The position numbers and the translations under genes are program-made. The notes below the pieces were generated by a model. It did not search any database. It had not been told where the DNA came from and saw only the letters and a list, made by a program, of their open reading frames with translations. From the NCBI GenBank assembly GCA_003344405.1, contig NOWV01000001.1, positions 1,550,001 through 1,614,000 on the forward strand: DNA of 64,000 bases. Direction: 5' to 3'. The stretch is from Trichoplax sp. H2. Taxonomy: Eukaryota; Placozoa; Uniplacotomia; Trichoplacea. Each line of letters begins with the position of its first letter. The first letter of the stretch is position 1. Positions 1 to 11,823 of the stretch are shown piece by piece.

Positions 1-3000
1 CCAACTGTTCATCGCGTTACTGCTAGCATGCCTCTTCATTTCTTGTTGGAACCTGAAGAGGATACAGAGTTAGATCATGATGGAAAGTCGTCGGAACCAT
101 CTGTAACTGAAACAGCACAGTCTAATCCAAAAATACAAGTACCAACGGATATGAAAGTGAATCATATTCCTTCTGCTGATGAAGAGGCTAAGGAAAGAGT
201 TACAGTTCATCCTATAAATGAGCATGACAGCAACAAGGTTGTAAAAGACCTAAAACATGGAAGTCAAGCTACACCTTACACAAAGTCAAATAGTCCTAAA
301 GTAGCCATTAAATCGAAACAAGAAGAAGTGGATAACAAGCCTCATACTAACCTACATGATACTCCGAGCTACACTAAAGCGTATCCACAGAAAGAAGAAG
401 AATCCATCCATCATGATGAGCGAAACAATGTTAATGCAGCCACAGAACCAAAAGTAAACACAACTGAAACAGCAAATCTATCACCTAAAATGAATAAAAT
501 CGAAGAAAGTAAGACTATTCATACAACAGACCAATCTGATCATAAAACAGCCAATCTATCACCTAAAATGAGCGCTAATGAAAGTAAGAATATATCTCAA
601 CCAGATCATTCTGATCATGATCATGAAACATCGGGAGTAAAAGCTCCAATGACTTCAACAGCTGCAGTTAATAGCTCGATTACGACTACATCGCACGATG
701 TGCCAGCCGCAGCTAGTATCGAGAAAACTTCTGCCCATGATGAAATTGCAAATGCAAGGACTAGCGAGGTTGCACCACCATCATCTACCGCAGAGAAAGC
801 TCCAGTGAAGGCAGAAACAGCAGCTGCGGTAGCAGGGACGACAGAAGCGGTTGCAACTACATCCGCAACAATTTCAACAGCTTCCACTATCCCAGCTAAT
901 ACAGCTCACGAAATAACTCCAGCAGCTTCTACTTCCATAAAAACTGTAAGAAATGCTACAGTCGAGGATGCAACGGTGGTAAAGCTTAACAGTAACACTA
1001 CTAATGAATCCATGTCAGCTACTCCTCATGTCGAAGCAGGCAACGATGCTAAGAAAGAGCCAAACCACGTTGTTGCTCAAGATGACCATGATCACGCAAA
1101 AGTAGTTGCAGCTGCAGTTGGAGCTACTGCAGCGGCGCAGCTACTGCTGCAGCTGTTTCTGTTACAGCTGATGCAACAGCACATCCTTCACCCGAAATTA
1201 ACACCAAAGAGGCTACAAAAGCTGCAGCTAATTTACATGCTGATGTGCATCATGAAGATGTTAAATCTGTTGCTGCTGCCGTTATTGCTTCCAATCGTGC
1301 TAGGAAACGTCTACAAAATCGTATTGCATCTCAAACATCTATTCAAACTGTTGATAAAGTAACGGGTAGGATGAAGATAAAGTTATGGCATGAAAAGGTA
1401 ACAGAGAATTTAGTCATAACCGTTTTTGGAGCGGAAGATCTGTATCCATGCGATCATAAAGTATATCGCAATGCCTACGCTAAAGTATTTATGTATCCAG
1501 AAGCTAGCCAATTTGGTAAACGTCGGACCAAAACATGCGACCGACAACTTAATCCAACGTGGAATCAAACCTTTATGTATTTTTCAATCAGTGATAAAAG
1601 ACTTGAAAGTTCTAGCTTGCAAGTAACGATCTGGGATAACGATAAAGATCATGGCATTAAGTTTTTAGGTGAAGTAATCATTAAGATGGCAACTGCTAGA
1701 TTGGATAATCAACCTCATTGGTATTTACTACGAAATCATGATCATTCTGTTGGTCAACTTCCTCCTCCGACACCAATTAAGAAGACTGCTTCGGATAAGC
1801 AATCATCTCATGGTCTACGCCGATCAAATGTATCTCTACATGCAACAAATACTAATGATGATAGTGTAGGTGCTATCTCAGAAGATTCAGTGGTTGGCCA
1901 TCCTGAAGAAGTTTACCATAGCTCAGTGAATGCTAATAAGTACCGTGTTGCTGATTCATCTAACTACGCCGAGCATGCAATGTCTAACACTGGCCATGAA
2001 GATGCTCCATCTCAATCACAAGATCATCCGAGTGAAGCGGATGATAATACAAAGAATCAAAATCATGCAGCAACTAGCGATGCTAGCAATGATGATAAGA
2101 AAACACCTCCGAGGAAACCACCACGAATTGATAGGCCACCAAGTGAAATAGAAAATCCAGCTGTACAAGAAAATCAAACTCCATTAAAGACGAATCATAA
2201 TGATGCCCATCAAACCAATCATGTATCTACAACACCAACGAGTAAGCTGAGTGTCAATATCTACAGTACAAAATCCATGTATTGATATAATAACGAATGA
2301 TTTTATCATCCTTGATAACAAAACTTAATTATTATACTGATTTGAAAGTAGCTGTCATCTGCTATTAGCAATGCATACATCAGCAGTTTCCATTATAGGA
2401 TGGCTTGCAATAGTTCATATTTTATTAGTCTTACAGTTTATATCCATGCAGTACTTGCTTCTAGATACGTATTTAAAAATAGCGACATAATGAGTTCAAG
2501 TTTAGTAGCGTATGTTATAGTTTATGCTAATAGCCATAAAAACAAAAACATTTCTTCAGGTAAAAGTGATTCATAAATTATAAGATAGCTTCGAAGTGAG
2601 CTTTGGCTGAACTGTTTATGAATATTAATCATTACATTGCAACGAAGAATTTATATATTACCATTCTTAATATCTTTAGATGTCGGTAGCTTTTATTTTA
2701 TTAACATTACTTTAGCTTAAATAATATTAATGGATCTCGAACTTCTTCTAGGTAATCACACTACGCCAGAAAGTCAAATTAGTGCTCATCAGACTACGTC
2801 ATCTAATCAAGAGCTTACGCCTCGTAGTAACAGTCATGGCAGAAGACAGCAAAATTCCGGTAGTGTATCATCTAGTGGATCAAACGACTCAAAGAAAACG
2901 AATTTACCTGATATCCATAACGGAAATAATACTAATCCTCCGACCTCTCATACCAGTAATTCTCCTAGCGGCTCGAGTAGCAGAATGCCTCAAAACTGGA

Positions 3001-4151
3001 CTAACGGGTATGCAACGAGTCTGTAGCGACAATTTATTAGTACCTGATTACTTAACTCATGTCGCAATAGCCTTATATGTCTTGATAGTGAAAAGTTGGA
3101 CAAGTAGAAAAGTATAGTATAATTGATCATGTCTACTTTTATTATTACCTTTTTCTAATAGAGCAACAAAGACACCGGAAAAAATTCGTAAAATGCGAGA
3201 TGCTTTGGGACATGGTCAAGTGGTTGGGCCACATGTAACAAGTAAACACAATTCTATAGCAAAATAATTTTTAATATGATATATAGTGCTTAAAGGTGTC
3301 AAAAAATATTGATTATCTAAGTATATAAAAATATCCTTTCTTGCATTAGCATCGTCATCATTTGGTAAACTGCAATTGGGGTTACAATACAAGAATGGCA
3401 TTTTAGAAGTAGAAGTTATAAGAGCTAAGGAACTGATAGCTAGAAATACCAAATCTTTACCATGTAAGTAAAAAGTATACGATAAATAAGAGATGCATCT
3501 TTACAACATGTTTGCTTACGCGTCAAATACATGATTGGATCATGATTAAAAATACCAGACGTTCCTGCATGTATGTAATACGCTAGACTTTTTATTTTTT
3601 TATTTTTTGTAGCAACCTATGCCAAATGTTATATACTGGATGCATCAGATAAATACATTGCAAAAAAGAAATCGAAATCTGTTCGAAAAACTCTCGAGCC
3701 TGTGTATCAGCAAAAATTACAGTTTCCAGTATCAATTACGGATAAAACCTTAGAGGTATACATGGGACACTTGGCCTTTGACGAAATTAAGCATAGACTA
3801 TGACATTAAATCATATTATAGCAAAATCTCAATGATAAATAGCTATTTTAATAGTGCATCGTCTAGTACCCCTCTATTATCTCCTAATCAATTTTATGCA
3901 TAAGAATTGCTTTACAATTCCCATTAGTTAAAAAGTATTACATAAATTGATTTAATTCTACATTTATTCTTCTATTCTAGGTCATTATATGGGGCAATTA
4001 TAATTTAATAGATAAAAAAGTTTTCATGGGAGTTGCACAAATTGTCTTAAGTGAAGAAGATTTATCGAATCTGATCATTAGTTGGTACAAATTATTTGAT
4101 TCATCTGCTGCTAATATTAATAATTTAGATGCTTCAATGAATAGTAATTAA
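1..4151 (+). CDS. RIMS: RIM-like active-zone scaffold, 3' part (C2A and C2B)
   Basis: Homologue of Rab3-interacting molecule (RIM/UNC-10), which organises vesicle docking, priming and Ca2+ channels at release sites. The frame is open from base 1, so upstream exons (expected zinc finger and PDZ) lie outside. Model exons: <1-2241, 2752-3007, 3162-3214 (end uncertain), 3350-3463, 3613-3755, 3981-4151. Seen: a roughly 370-residue Ser/Thr/Ala/His-rich linker, then C2A (about nt 1365-1740, with KRRTKT, NPTWNQTF, FLGE and PHWYLL blocks typical of RIM C2A). A Pro-rich linker follows, then C2B (LEVEVIRAKEL, AKKKSK, KTLEPVYQQ, VIIWGNY, KKVFMGVAQI, SWYKLF) ending a few residues before the stop, as in RIMs. 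Oddity: the linker is read in frame 1 and C2A in frame 3; the switch falls near 1130-1140. C2A loop 3 keeps acidic residues (WDNDKD). Alternative: another double-C2 protein, but C2B matches RIM closely. Confidence 0.87.
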
Positions 4152-7100
4152 TGACGCTTAACCTGTCACATTGGCGCAACTATAACATGAAACTATAATT
4201 GCTCACAGTAGCAATTATCTACGAGAATTTTTATATCATCACATTTTTCATCCTGTCCAAATTTACAAAACATCGATGGATAGCATATAGTTGGACTGTA
4301 TTGTAAATGAATCCATCTTATTTTTAAGATTACTTGATCCTTTATAATATATTGGCTTAGAACTGTTTATACTATCTTCACTTAATCAATCTGTATGTAT
4401 CGTTTGATAAATTTTTATATATGGACTATTTGACGACAGCACTTTAAAAAAGCTATTTTATTTGAAATCTATGATAGCCTTTTAATGTTATTGCAATATG
4501 GTGATAATGCTTTACATTTAGCGGTAATGTAAGCTCAATATATCATTTAGAAGTAGACGATTGAGCTAGTTTTTACAGTATTACAAGAAGATAGATTATT
4601 CAGCAATTTTTACATATTTATGTATTTACCACAATGTAGATTTACTCATTCTTTATATGATAGCTTTTTGTATTTTCTATTTTACGTACGAAAATTCTCA
4701 ACGCGGAAATAATCTATGCTACTACTGCAATAGCTACTTGTAGATTATGTAATTATATACGGTACGTAAGTTTGCCTGCCATTGAAAGCATGATAAGCGA
4801 TAGGTCAAATCATTTTTTGAGGGGATTGTGATTTATACTTAGATAAATATCAATAAGATGTATGTTACCCTTTTTTAGCTTATCGATTGGTATTTTCTAT
4901 TTTAAGTAACTGCTTCTTATCGTTAAGATAGCAATTATGATGACGGACTGCAACGATGATATGTTGTTAGTAATTTACTCGTAAGACACACCATTTTTAA
5001 TATATTCATAATTATTTAACATTGGTTATGATAGTTATAAAAATATGCTACGATCACTTTCTACGCTATGATCTAAATGACCGAACCAAAGTAGTTTCTA
5101 GATCTAGTATTATTGTAATTTGGATAATAATCATTTTTTTGTTGCAATCTACGCGTACCTATTAATTATTACAGCTACTATATTAATCAGCGATGATGCC
5201 ATTTCAATTCACGACAATTGTATTACTGTTCTTAAAGTTTTACTTGGAGTTAGCTTTAAACAATGCATCAAGACTTTTTTACACGCATTATCATCTCGAA
5301 ATTTTTTGCCTTTGTACTAGTAGCAAATCATTTAATTATGTTATTTTCATGCTTATTATCACTGCACCAATTTTTGTGCAATCGTAAAATTCTTATTGGA
5401 ATACAATCTAAAATCAGGTTGCTTCAGAAAATAAAACACTTTAAGTAATTATGCTATTATTCATCTTATCTGTATGATTTATTGCCAAAGTAGATCTGCA
5501 TGGTTAGTTTAAGGTCGTTGGAAGCGATTATGTTTCGTGATTAATCACTCGTAAAGGTAATTTCTAGTGTTTACTTCGGCTTTATGCGGTAGGTAAACTA
5601 TAATCATTAGAATTGGAATTCCATCAACTTTATTTTAACCTAGTTTGTCTTAAATTCATATGAATTTGCGTGAATATCTCATCATTTATTGTACTTAATT
5701 ACTAGATATCCTATTCGATATCGATATAACTATACTACCTGAAATTAGTTCAGTTGCTTAGATTATTCAGTTGATAAATAGGGCTAAGAATGTCAGCACT
5801 CTCTTTAAAATTTCAATTGCGACTATGAAATCGCTATCTTCTATTTTTTCAATAGATATTTATTTCAGTAGTTCCTACCTCAACCGTAGATGTGTTTGCT
5901 TTACCTCTACACTCTCGTTCATAGACTGTGGTAGGGACTCTTATAGATCTTCTTACTGCTATATAAGATTGAAACGAATTATGTAGACATAAATAGTACC
6001 TCAAATTCGAATTAACTACACTTTGCTACAGTTAATTTCAATTACAAAATTGGGTATTTCTCTCATCAGAAAATTCTTGTAATTTATCCTTATTAAATAG
6101 CATATTTACGATCAGATACTTTTGCAGTAGTATTGGCTTCTGTTATAAGCTAGGAATAGCTTAACTTGTAAAAAGGTTTGAGAGAGTATCTTCTAACCCT
6201 ATACCAAAGTTATTTGGAATACTAATCAATTACCGTAGTATATTAAATTTACTGTATCAGTATTAAGTTAATTAATTCTTAATAATAGTTTAACAAACAC
6301 ATATTAGTCTATCCTACCAAGATATTTCATCTAAACTTAGAAATGGTATTTTCAACCTGAATATCCTTCGAGGTGATAGATAAAATCCAGTTAAACTAGT
6401 TGGCATTTACTATTTAGTCTATCTAATCATAAATTAAGGATTGCTAATGCATCAACTACTAACCATTAAAGTTACGATAATTATTAATGCATTAATTAAT
6501 GAAAGGATCATTCCGATGCTAAAGTGGAGAGTAACTTTACTTTCGAGGCATTTAATTAGGCAACTGATCATTTTAGAAAATGGAAGGGTTAGGGTTGGAG
6601 TTAAATTTCAGTCGAATTCTCTATACTAAATTAAGTACATGATTTTATAATCTAATCGATAATACTATATATTCCATCAAAAGATTATCATTCACCATTC
6701 TGACGATAGGCTCGATTGAATTTTAAAATTTCAAAGGCAAGGGTACTTTATTTAAGTTATATAGATGATTTATAGCATGACGAGGATAGTGAGGAGTCTA
6801 TAATTACAATGATTATGTTTCTATCGTTATAGTTAGGTCAGATCGACGCTGATATCCTAGTAATAATAGCACAAATAATTGGATTCTCACCATCATTAAA
6901 TGCTATCAATTCAAATGGTAATTAAATTAATGCTGGCACAATTCGATGAATAACAAGTAAGATAATAAAGCAAGCCATTTTTTTCTTTAGTAATATTGAT
7001 TTATATATTGTTGATAGATAATAGCAGGTTTATTTACATTGCAGTAGAGGATTCCATTATAAACTGAATATTGTCTCTGCTGATAGATTAATAGGGCACG

Positions 7101-8351
7101 ACGATCGATATGAGTAATATTTCTTATTTTATTCTATCGTCCATGTCATCAATCACGGACAAGGCTAATTTCTACTTTGGTGCTCCAACCAGCTTGTGCT
7201 AGCAGCAATTGATAAGTTCGTCAGGAAAATTGAAAGCCTCATCTCATTTAATCATCTACTGTTAGTCTTGCCTAAATCATCAATTTTGCTTGTTCTGGAA
7301 GGAGTCGAAATTGCAAGTATAATTAGAACTTATGGGCTGTATTCTCCGGTAGAAGAATCGAATTTAGACAGAAAAAAATGCAACTAAAAGAAATAAATTT
7401 TTGACATCAATTATTGGTTCGTTGACTTGATAAACTCTCAGTTGTGCATTCTAGTAGCTAGTATATAATCAGTATTATTAAAGTAATTTAGCAATCATAG
7501 CTAAAGCTGAATCAAATTGTTTTAGACTCTAAACTATCACCTTTGGCATTCTCATAATCGACAAGAATTTTCTTAATTAATTGACTGTTAGCGTTGATTT
7601 TCCAGCTTCATTTGAAACTATTCAAATCCATTTGTACGTCTCTGCAACCAATTTGTTTGTCAACAACGTTAGAACCATTTTTAAGGCTTCATTTCAAGTT
7701 TTACTTAAATTATTTGGGACTTTTCATCCTCAGTAACACTGGACAACTTCGAATCCGTCGATTTTTGCTGCATTTTAGCCAGAGATTATCGCGCTATTTT
7801 CTTGGTTATAACTTGAATATTACCAACTTGCTATTATCATTCCATAGCTAGTACATAATCAAGGATAACAAGACTACTTTTGCAAACTTTACAAAGGCTT
7901 TCTTGAAATCATTTTAAGATCACAATTACCACTGCTAACTCTCTCAACAAATCTAACTTGGCAAGTTTCTTAATTTAGCTAAAGATTATATAGGAGCGCT
8001 TTTTATTGATTATTTTTGAGCATTTTATATCTTCCTCTATTCTATTTTAGTTTCCTCCAATGCCTAAAATTGACAAGACCAGTACTATTACTTTGCTTCA
8101 TGTCTTGGCTATGCGATACTATCAATTTCTGAAAGAATAAGTTTATTGGTTAACCAAGATAGATAAAAGAATCTAGTCAACGATACAACAGCTAAAATAA
8201 ATTTATTAGGATCGACGTCATTTATCTGTTTCAGAGTAATTGTGCAAATTCATTACAACATTGATAGTTTATGAAGTAATTTGAACCATCTTGGATAAAT
8301 TAGGATGAAAGAGTAATTTTAAGAGCAGCAGTTAATAGTATTAATAACAAT
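4152..8351. other. Intergenic, no gene recognised
   Basis: About 4.2 kb of AT-rich DNA between the RIM stop codon and the first class C receptor. It should contain the RIM 3' UTR and the receptor promoter, but no specific element could be identified. Short open frames (for example around 5120-5450, 5771-5986 and 7594-7851) have the Leu/Ile/Ser/Tyr-rich composition of random AT-rich sequence and no recognisable domain. Confidence 0.6.
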
Positions 8352-11300
8352 ATGAGACAAGCTGTTTCTTATCCATTTCTCAACGTAGTAATTATAATAA
8401 TTGTATGGCTAAACAGCGCTAATAATGTTGAAGGAAATATCTTACAACAATGTCGCCGGGAACATATCTTTTCTGATCATAGTTTTCAACGGATCTACAA
8501 ACCTGGTGATATCACATTAACAGGACTATTTCCGATTCACGCCGAGCTAATTGCTTATAATACAACTGGTGAAGAGGAAAGAGTGAATTTTTTCAATTTT
8601 CACGGTTTTAATTGGGCTTTAGCCATGGCCTATACTGCAGAATGGGTTAATAACCAAACCGATTTTCTACCCAATATAACGCTCGGATACGATATTCGCG
8701 ATACCTTTTATAACATTGAGCATGCAGTCAATCAAGCGATTAATCTAACTCGTTCTATCGTTGTTCAATCTACATGTAGCCGACATGGCAATGAATGCCA
8801 TTCTAAGCAATCTCCTGCTAGCCAATTTAATCAACAACAGCAACAAGTATCGCCATTAGTGTCCATTGGTCCATCGTATGCATGGATTGCATCACCAGTA
8901 GCCGATATTTTCTCAACTTATGGTATTCCATTAATCAGTTATGAATCAGCGATTGCAAATGACCAAAATAGCAATCAACTATTCCTCCAAGTACGCCATT
9001 CTAATTTTTTACAAGCTAGTGTTATTGCTAATTTAATTGAAAAATTTCAATGGTCTTATATCACTGTCATCAGTAGTGATGATGAATTTGGCAGGGTTGG
9101 ACTGCAATCCTTGCAAGAGGAATTAAAATCAAGAGATAATATATGCATTGGACGTAATTTCGTTATTCCAGGTGGCGATCAAATTGACTTTACTCAGATA
9201 AAAAGAATGATTACAACTATCAAAAATGATATCAATATTCAGGTTTGTGTTGTCTATACCAATGTATTTCAAGGTTATGCAGTTTTTGAAGAAGCAACAA
9301 GGCAAAAATTAACTCAAACAACCTGGATTACTCCTGGTGAATTGGGCCAATCGCCAGGTATCCTTCACCAGAATAAAGATGTTTTGCAAGGGATGTTAAC
9401 CGTAACCTTGCCAGATAAAAATCCTCCGATGGATTTTGAATTATTCCTTGCATCGAATGAAAATTCTCTCGGATTGAACACATCGGTCTTGCCGAATTCT
9501 TGGCAGCACGAATATCTCAGTAAAGTTCAACAATGTCGTTCTGAACGCTTTACTATGAATGCTAATCAAAATTGTAACTTAAAATGTTCTTATCGGAAAT
9601 TTTTCTGCTATGGCATAAATAATATTGAAGGCTTTGATTACGTTATCAATGCAGTCTTAGCTGTAGCAACTGCTATCGAAGCCATGAAAGATTGTCGCCC
9701 TGGCTATGGGCTATTAAATGGCAAACGATGCCCCAAACCTCCGCCAAATATCAATCCAAGAGATCTATGGACTTACCTCCGAGCTGTGGAATTTAAGGAT
9801 CTCTTCGGCTACAACTTTTCATTTAATCATCATCCTGATTCTCATTTTCTTATTAAAAATCTACAACTAGATGCTCAAGGTAAGCCAAAATTAGTTCCAG
9901 TGGGAGAATGGCTAGCCAATGATCAAAATGCCACGTTACAAATGAATTATAGCAAGATTATATGGAGAAATAATGCCCACAAGATACCTGTATCACGTTG
10001 TAATAAACCATGCCCACCCGGCTATCAAATCTTTTATAAAACATCACAGTGCTGCTGGAATTGTATACCTTGTAAAGAGAATCATTATAGTGAAAAAGAA
10101 GGTAAGGAAAAGTAAGAAAGGCTAATAATTACCGTACTTCTAAGTAGGAATTACGAGTAATAACTAAGCAATTACTTTAAATAAAGTAGTTTTACTTTTC
10201 TTCGACAAAGGTATATTTTAATATTATATTCCAGATGTAAACTTTTTGTAACTATCAGGCTCTATATTCGAAGCTACAATCATCATTTAATATGTTTTTA
10301 ACATGAGTACGCAGCAATTATAAAATTCATATGACTTGAGGTTGTAGCTTGAATGTAACTATAATACTCAGTGTCTAGAGTTGAAAACGAGCAGTTATAT
10401 TGATAGACATGAGTACTGTATAGTAAATCTAAAAATTGTCAAACTTATATAACTTTAAGATTGTAGTATTAGTGTATTTTAATATTAAATGTCAAGAATC
10501 AAACAGGATGAGTTATAGTAAATGGAATAAATTGAGTTATTAAATTCATATAACTTGAAGTTTGCGCTATTAACGAAATTTTAATTCCGGTACTAAATGC
10601 CCAGAATTAAACATGATCAGTTATATTAAATAAGATTAATCGAGTAATTAATTAGGCTTATATCCTTGGTTCTAATCTTCCTTTTCATCTACTCTTTGTA
10701 ATGGAAAATCTTTTTCTCCTTCCACGATCTAGATTCCATTAGCTGTTCTCTATGTAAACAGGGATATCGAATCAACTTAAATAGTACAGGTTGTAATAAA
10801 TTACCTGTTACTTATATCAGCTTATCCGATGGTAATACTATCGCCATTATTTTTACATTCTGTAGCTTGTTAGGGTGTTTAGTAACTCTAGCTTTTATAT
10901 CATTATTTATACGCTATCGCAATAATGGCACTATTAAAGCAAGTAGTATCGAATTAAGTATTTTACTCTTAGTATTTATTATGATTTCATTTAGTTTACC
11001 AATTTTATTCTGTTTAAAACCAACTGATGCATTATGCCGTGTAAGATCATTTTTATCTTTTAATACATTTACACCTCTATTAGCGTTACTATTAGCTAAA
11101 ACCCATCGAATTGTACGACTATTCCATGCTCGATTATCGACATTAATGGATAGAAAATGTCTAAGCAACGCTTATATTTTACTACAAGGAGCAATAATCA
11201 GCGCTGTACCATTAGCTTTATCCATTATTACTTTGGCTTTGTATCCATCTAAAGCTGCTTACGTTTACGACGATTATTTAGTCGTTTCTCTAGAATGTCA

Positions 11301-11823
11301 AGGATCCAAATCTCCTGTTGCTGCTATATTTCAATATATTATGTATGCCTATTTTGGCATCTTGGCACTTTATTGTGCCTACTTAGCTTATCGACAACGG
11401 CGTTTACCTGCACGATTTAATGAGGCTCGTCAAATTGCATTTCCTATGTGTGCCATTTGTCTGACAAGTGTTGCAACTATCATTACAGACTTTAGTACAT
11501 CTGGTGAAGCTAAAGTGATTGTCTATTCCATGGTCATTATTGTTAATTGTGCAGTCATTCTAGTATTCCTATTTGTACCTAAAATTCATTCATTACGCCA
11601 AAATATTAATAAGGATAACGTCCATGGCAATGGACTAGGCAGTCGATTGCGTGATATTATGTCCCTTGGTTTTACCATTGGCTTTATATCCACAAAAAAT
11701 CGATCATCGACTAACGATGATATCAATATTGCAAATATAATTGCTCCTGAAGGTGAAACTTTTACGACAGATGTAATTCGCGAATCGGAAATTGGGCCAG
11801 CTTCTTTAGAAAATGAATCGTAG
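8352..11823 (+). CDS. Class C GPCR, metabotropic glutamate receptor-like (receptor 1)
   Basis: Predicted plasma-membrane receptor of about 946 residues in two exons (8352-10101, 10733-11823; donor G|GTAAGG, acceptor CTAG, phase consistent). The ATG at 8352 is followed by a hydrophobic signal peptide (about residues 5-23). Venus-flytrap ligand domain about 30-530, with class C blocks such as GLFPIHAEL and LGYDIRDT; Cys-rich domain about 536-610 (CNKPCPPGYQ, QCCWNCIPC), interrupted by the intron; seven TM segments about 620-865. TM2 entry reads NNGTIKASSIELS, close to the mGluR consensus, and TM7 ends FVPKIH, a variant of FxPKxY. The flytrap hinge reads IGPSYAWIA...ISYESAI: the Thr used by mGluRs for the ligand amino group is not seen, so glutamate binding is doubtful. 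An extra Gln/Ser-rich insert sits at about residues 145-168. Same family and strand as the next gene, so probably an old local duplication. Confidence 0.87.
10318..10650. repeat. Diverged tandem repeat in receptor 1 intron
   Basis: About three imperfect units of roughly 110-115 bp lie inside the 631-bp intron. Each begins with a variant of TAAATTCATATAACTTGAAG, followed by a TAGTATT/CTATTA block and a segment resembling AATTAAACATGATCAGTTAT. Unit starts are near 10318, 10433 and 10541. No coding potential is seen. Boundaries are approximate because the copies are diverged. Confidence 0.5.

Noticed and set aside
621-887. 88-codon minus-strand open frame opposite the RIM linker
   Set aside because: It is the antisense of the Ala/Thr-rich RIM linker. 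The Val/Ala richness mirrors the sense codons, and no start context or domain supports it.
8352-10115. Treating the first receptor exon as a complete secreted ligand-binding protein
   Set aside because: A strong donor (G|GTAAGG) sits just before the stop, and the next exon completes the Cys-rich domain and 7TM in phase.
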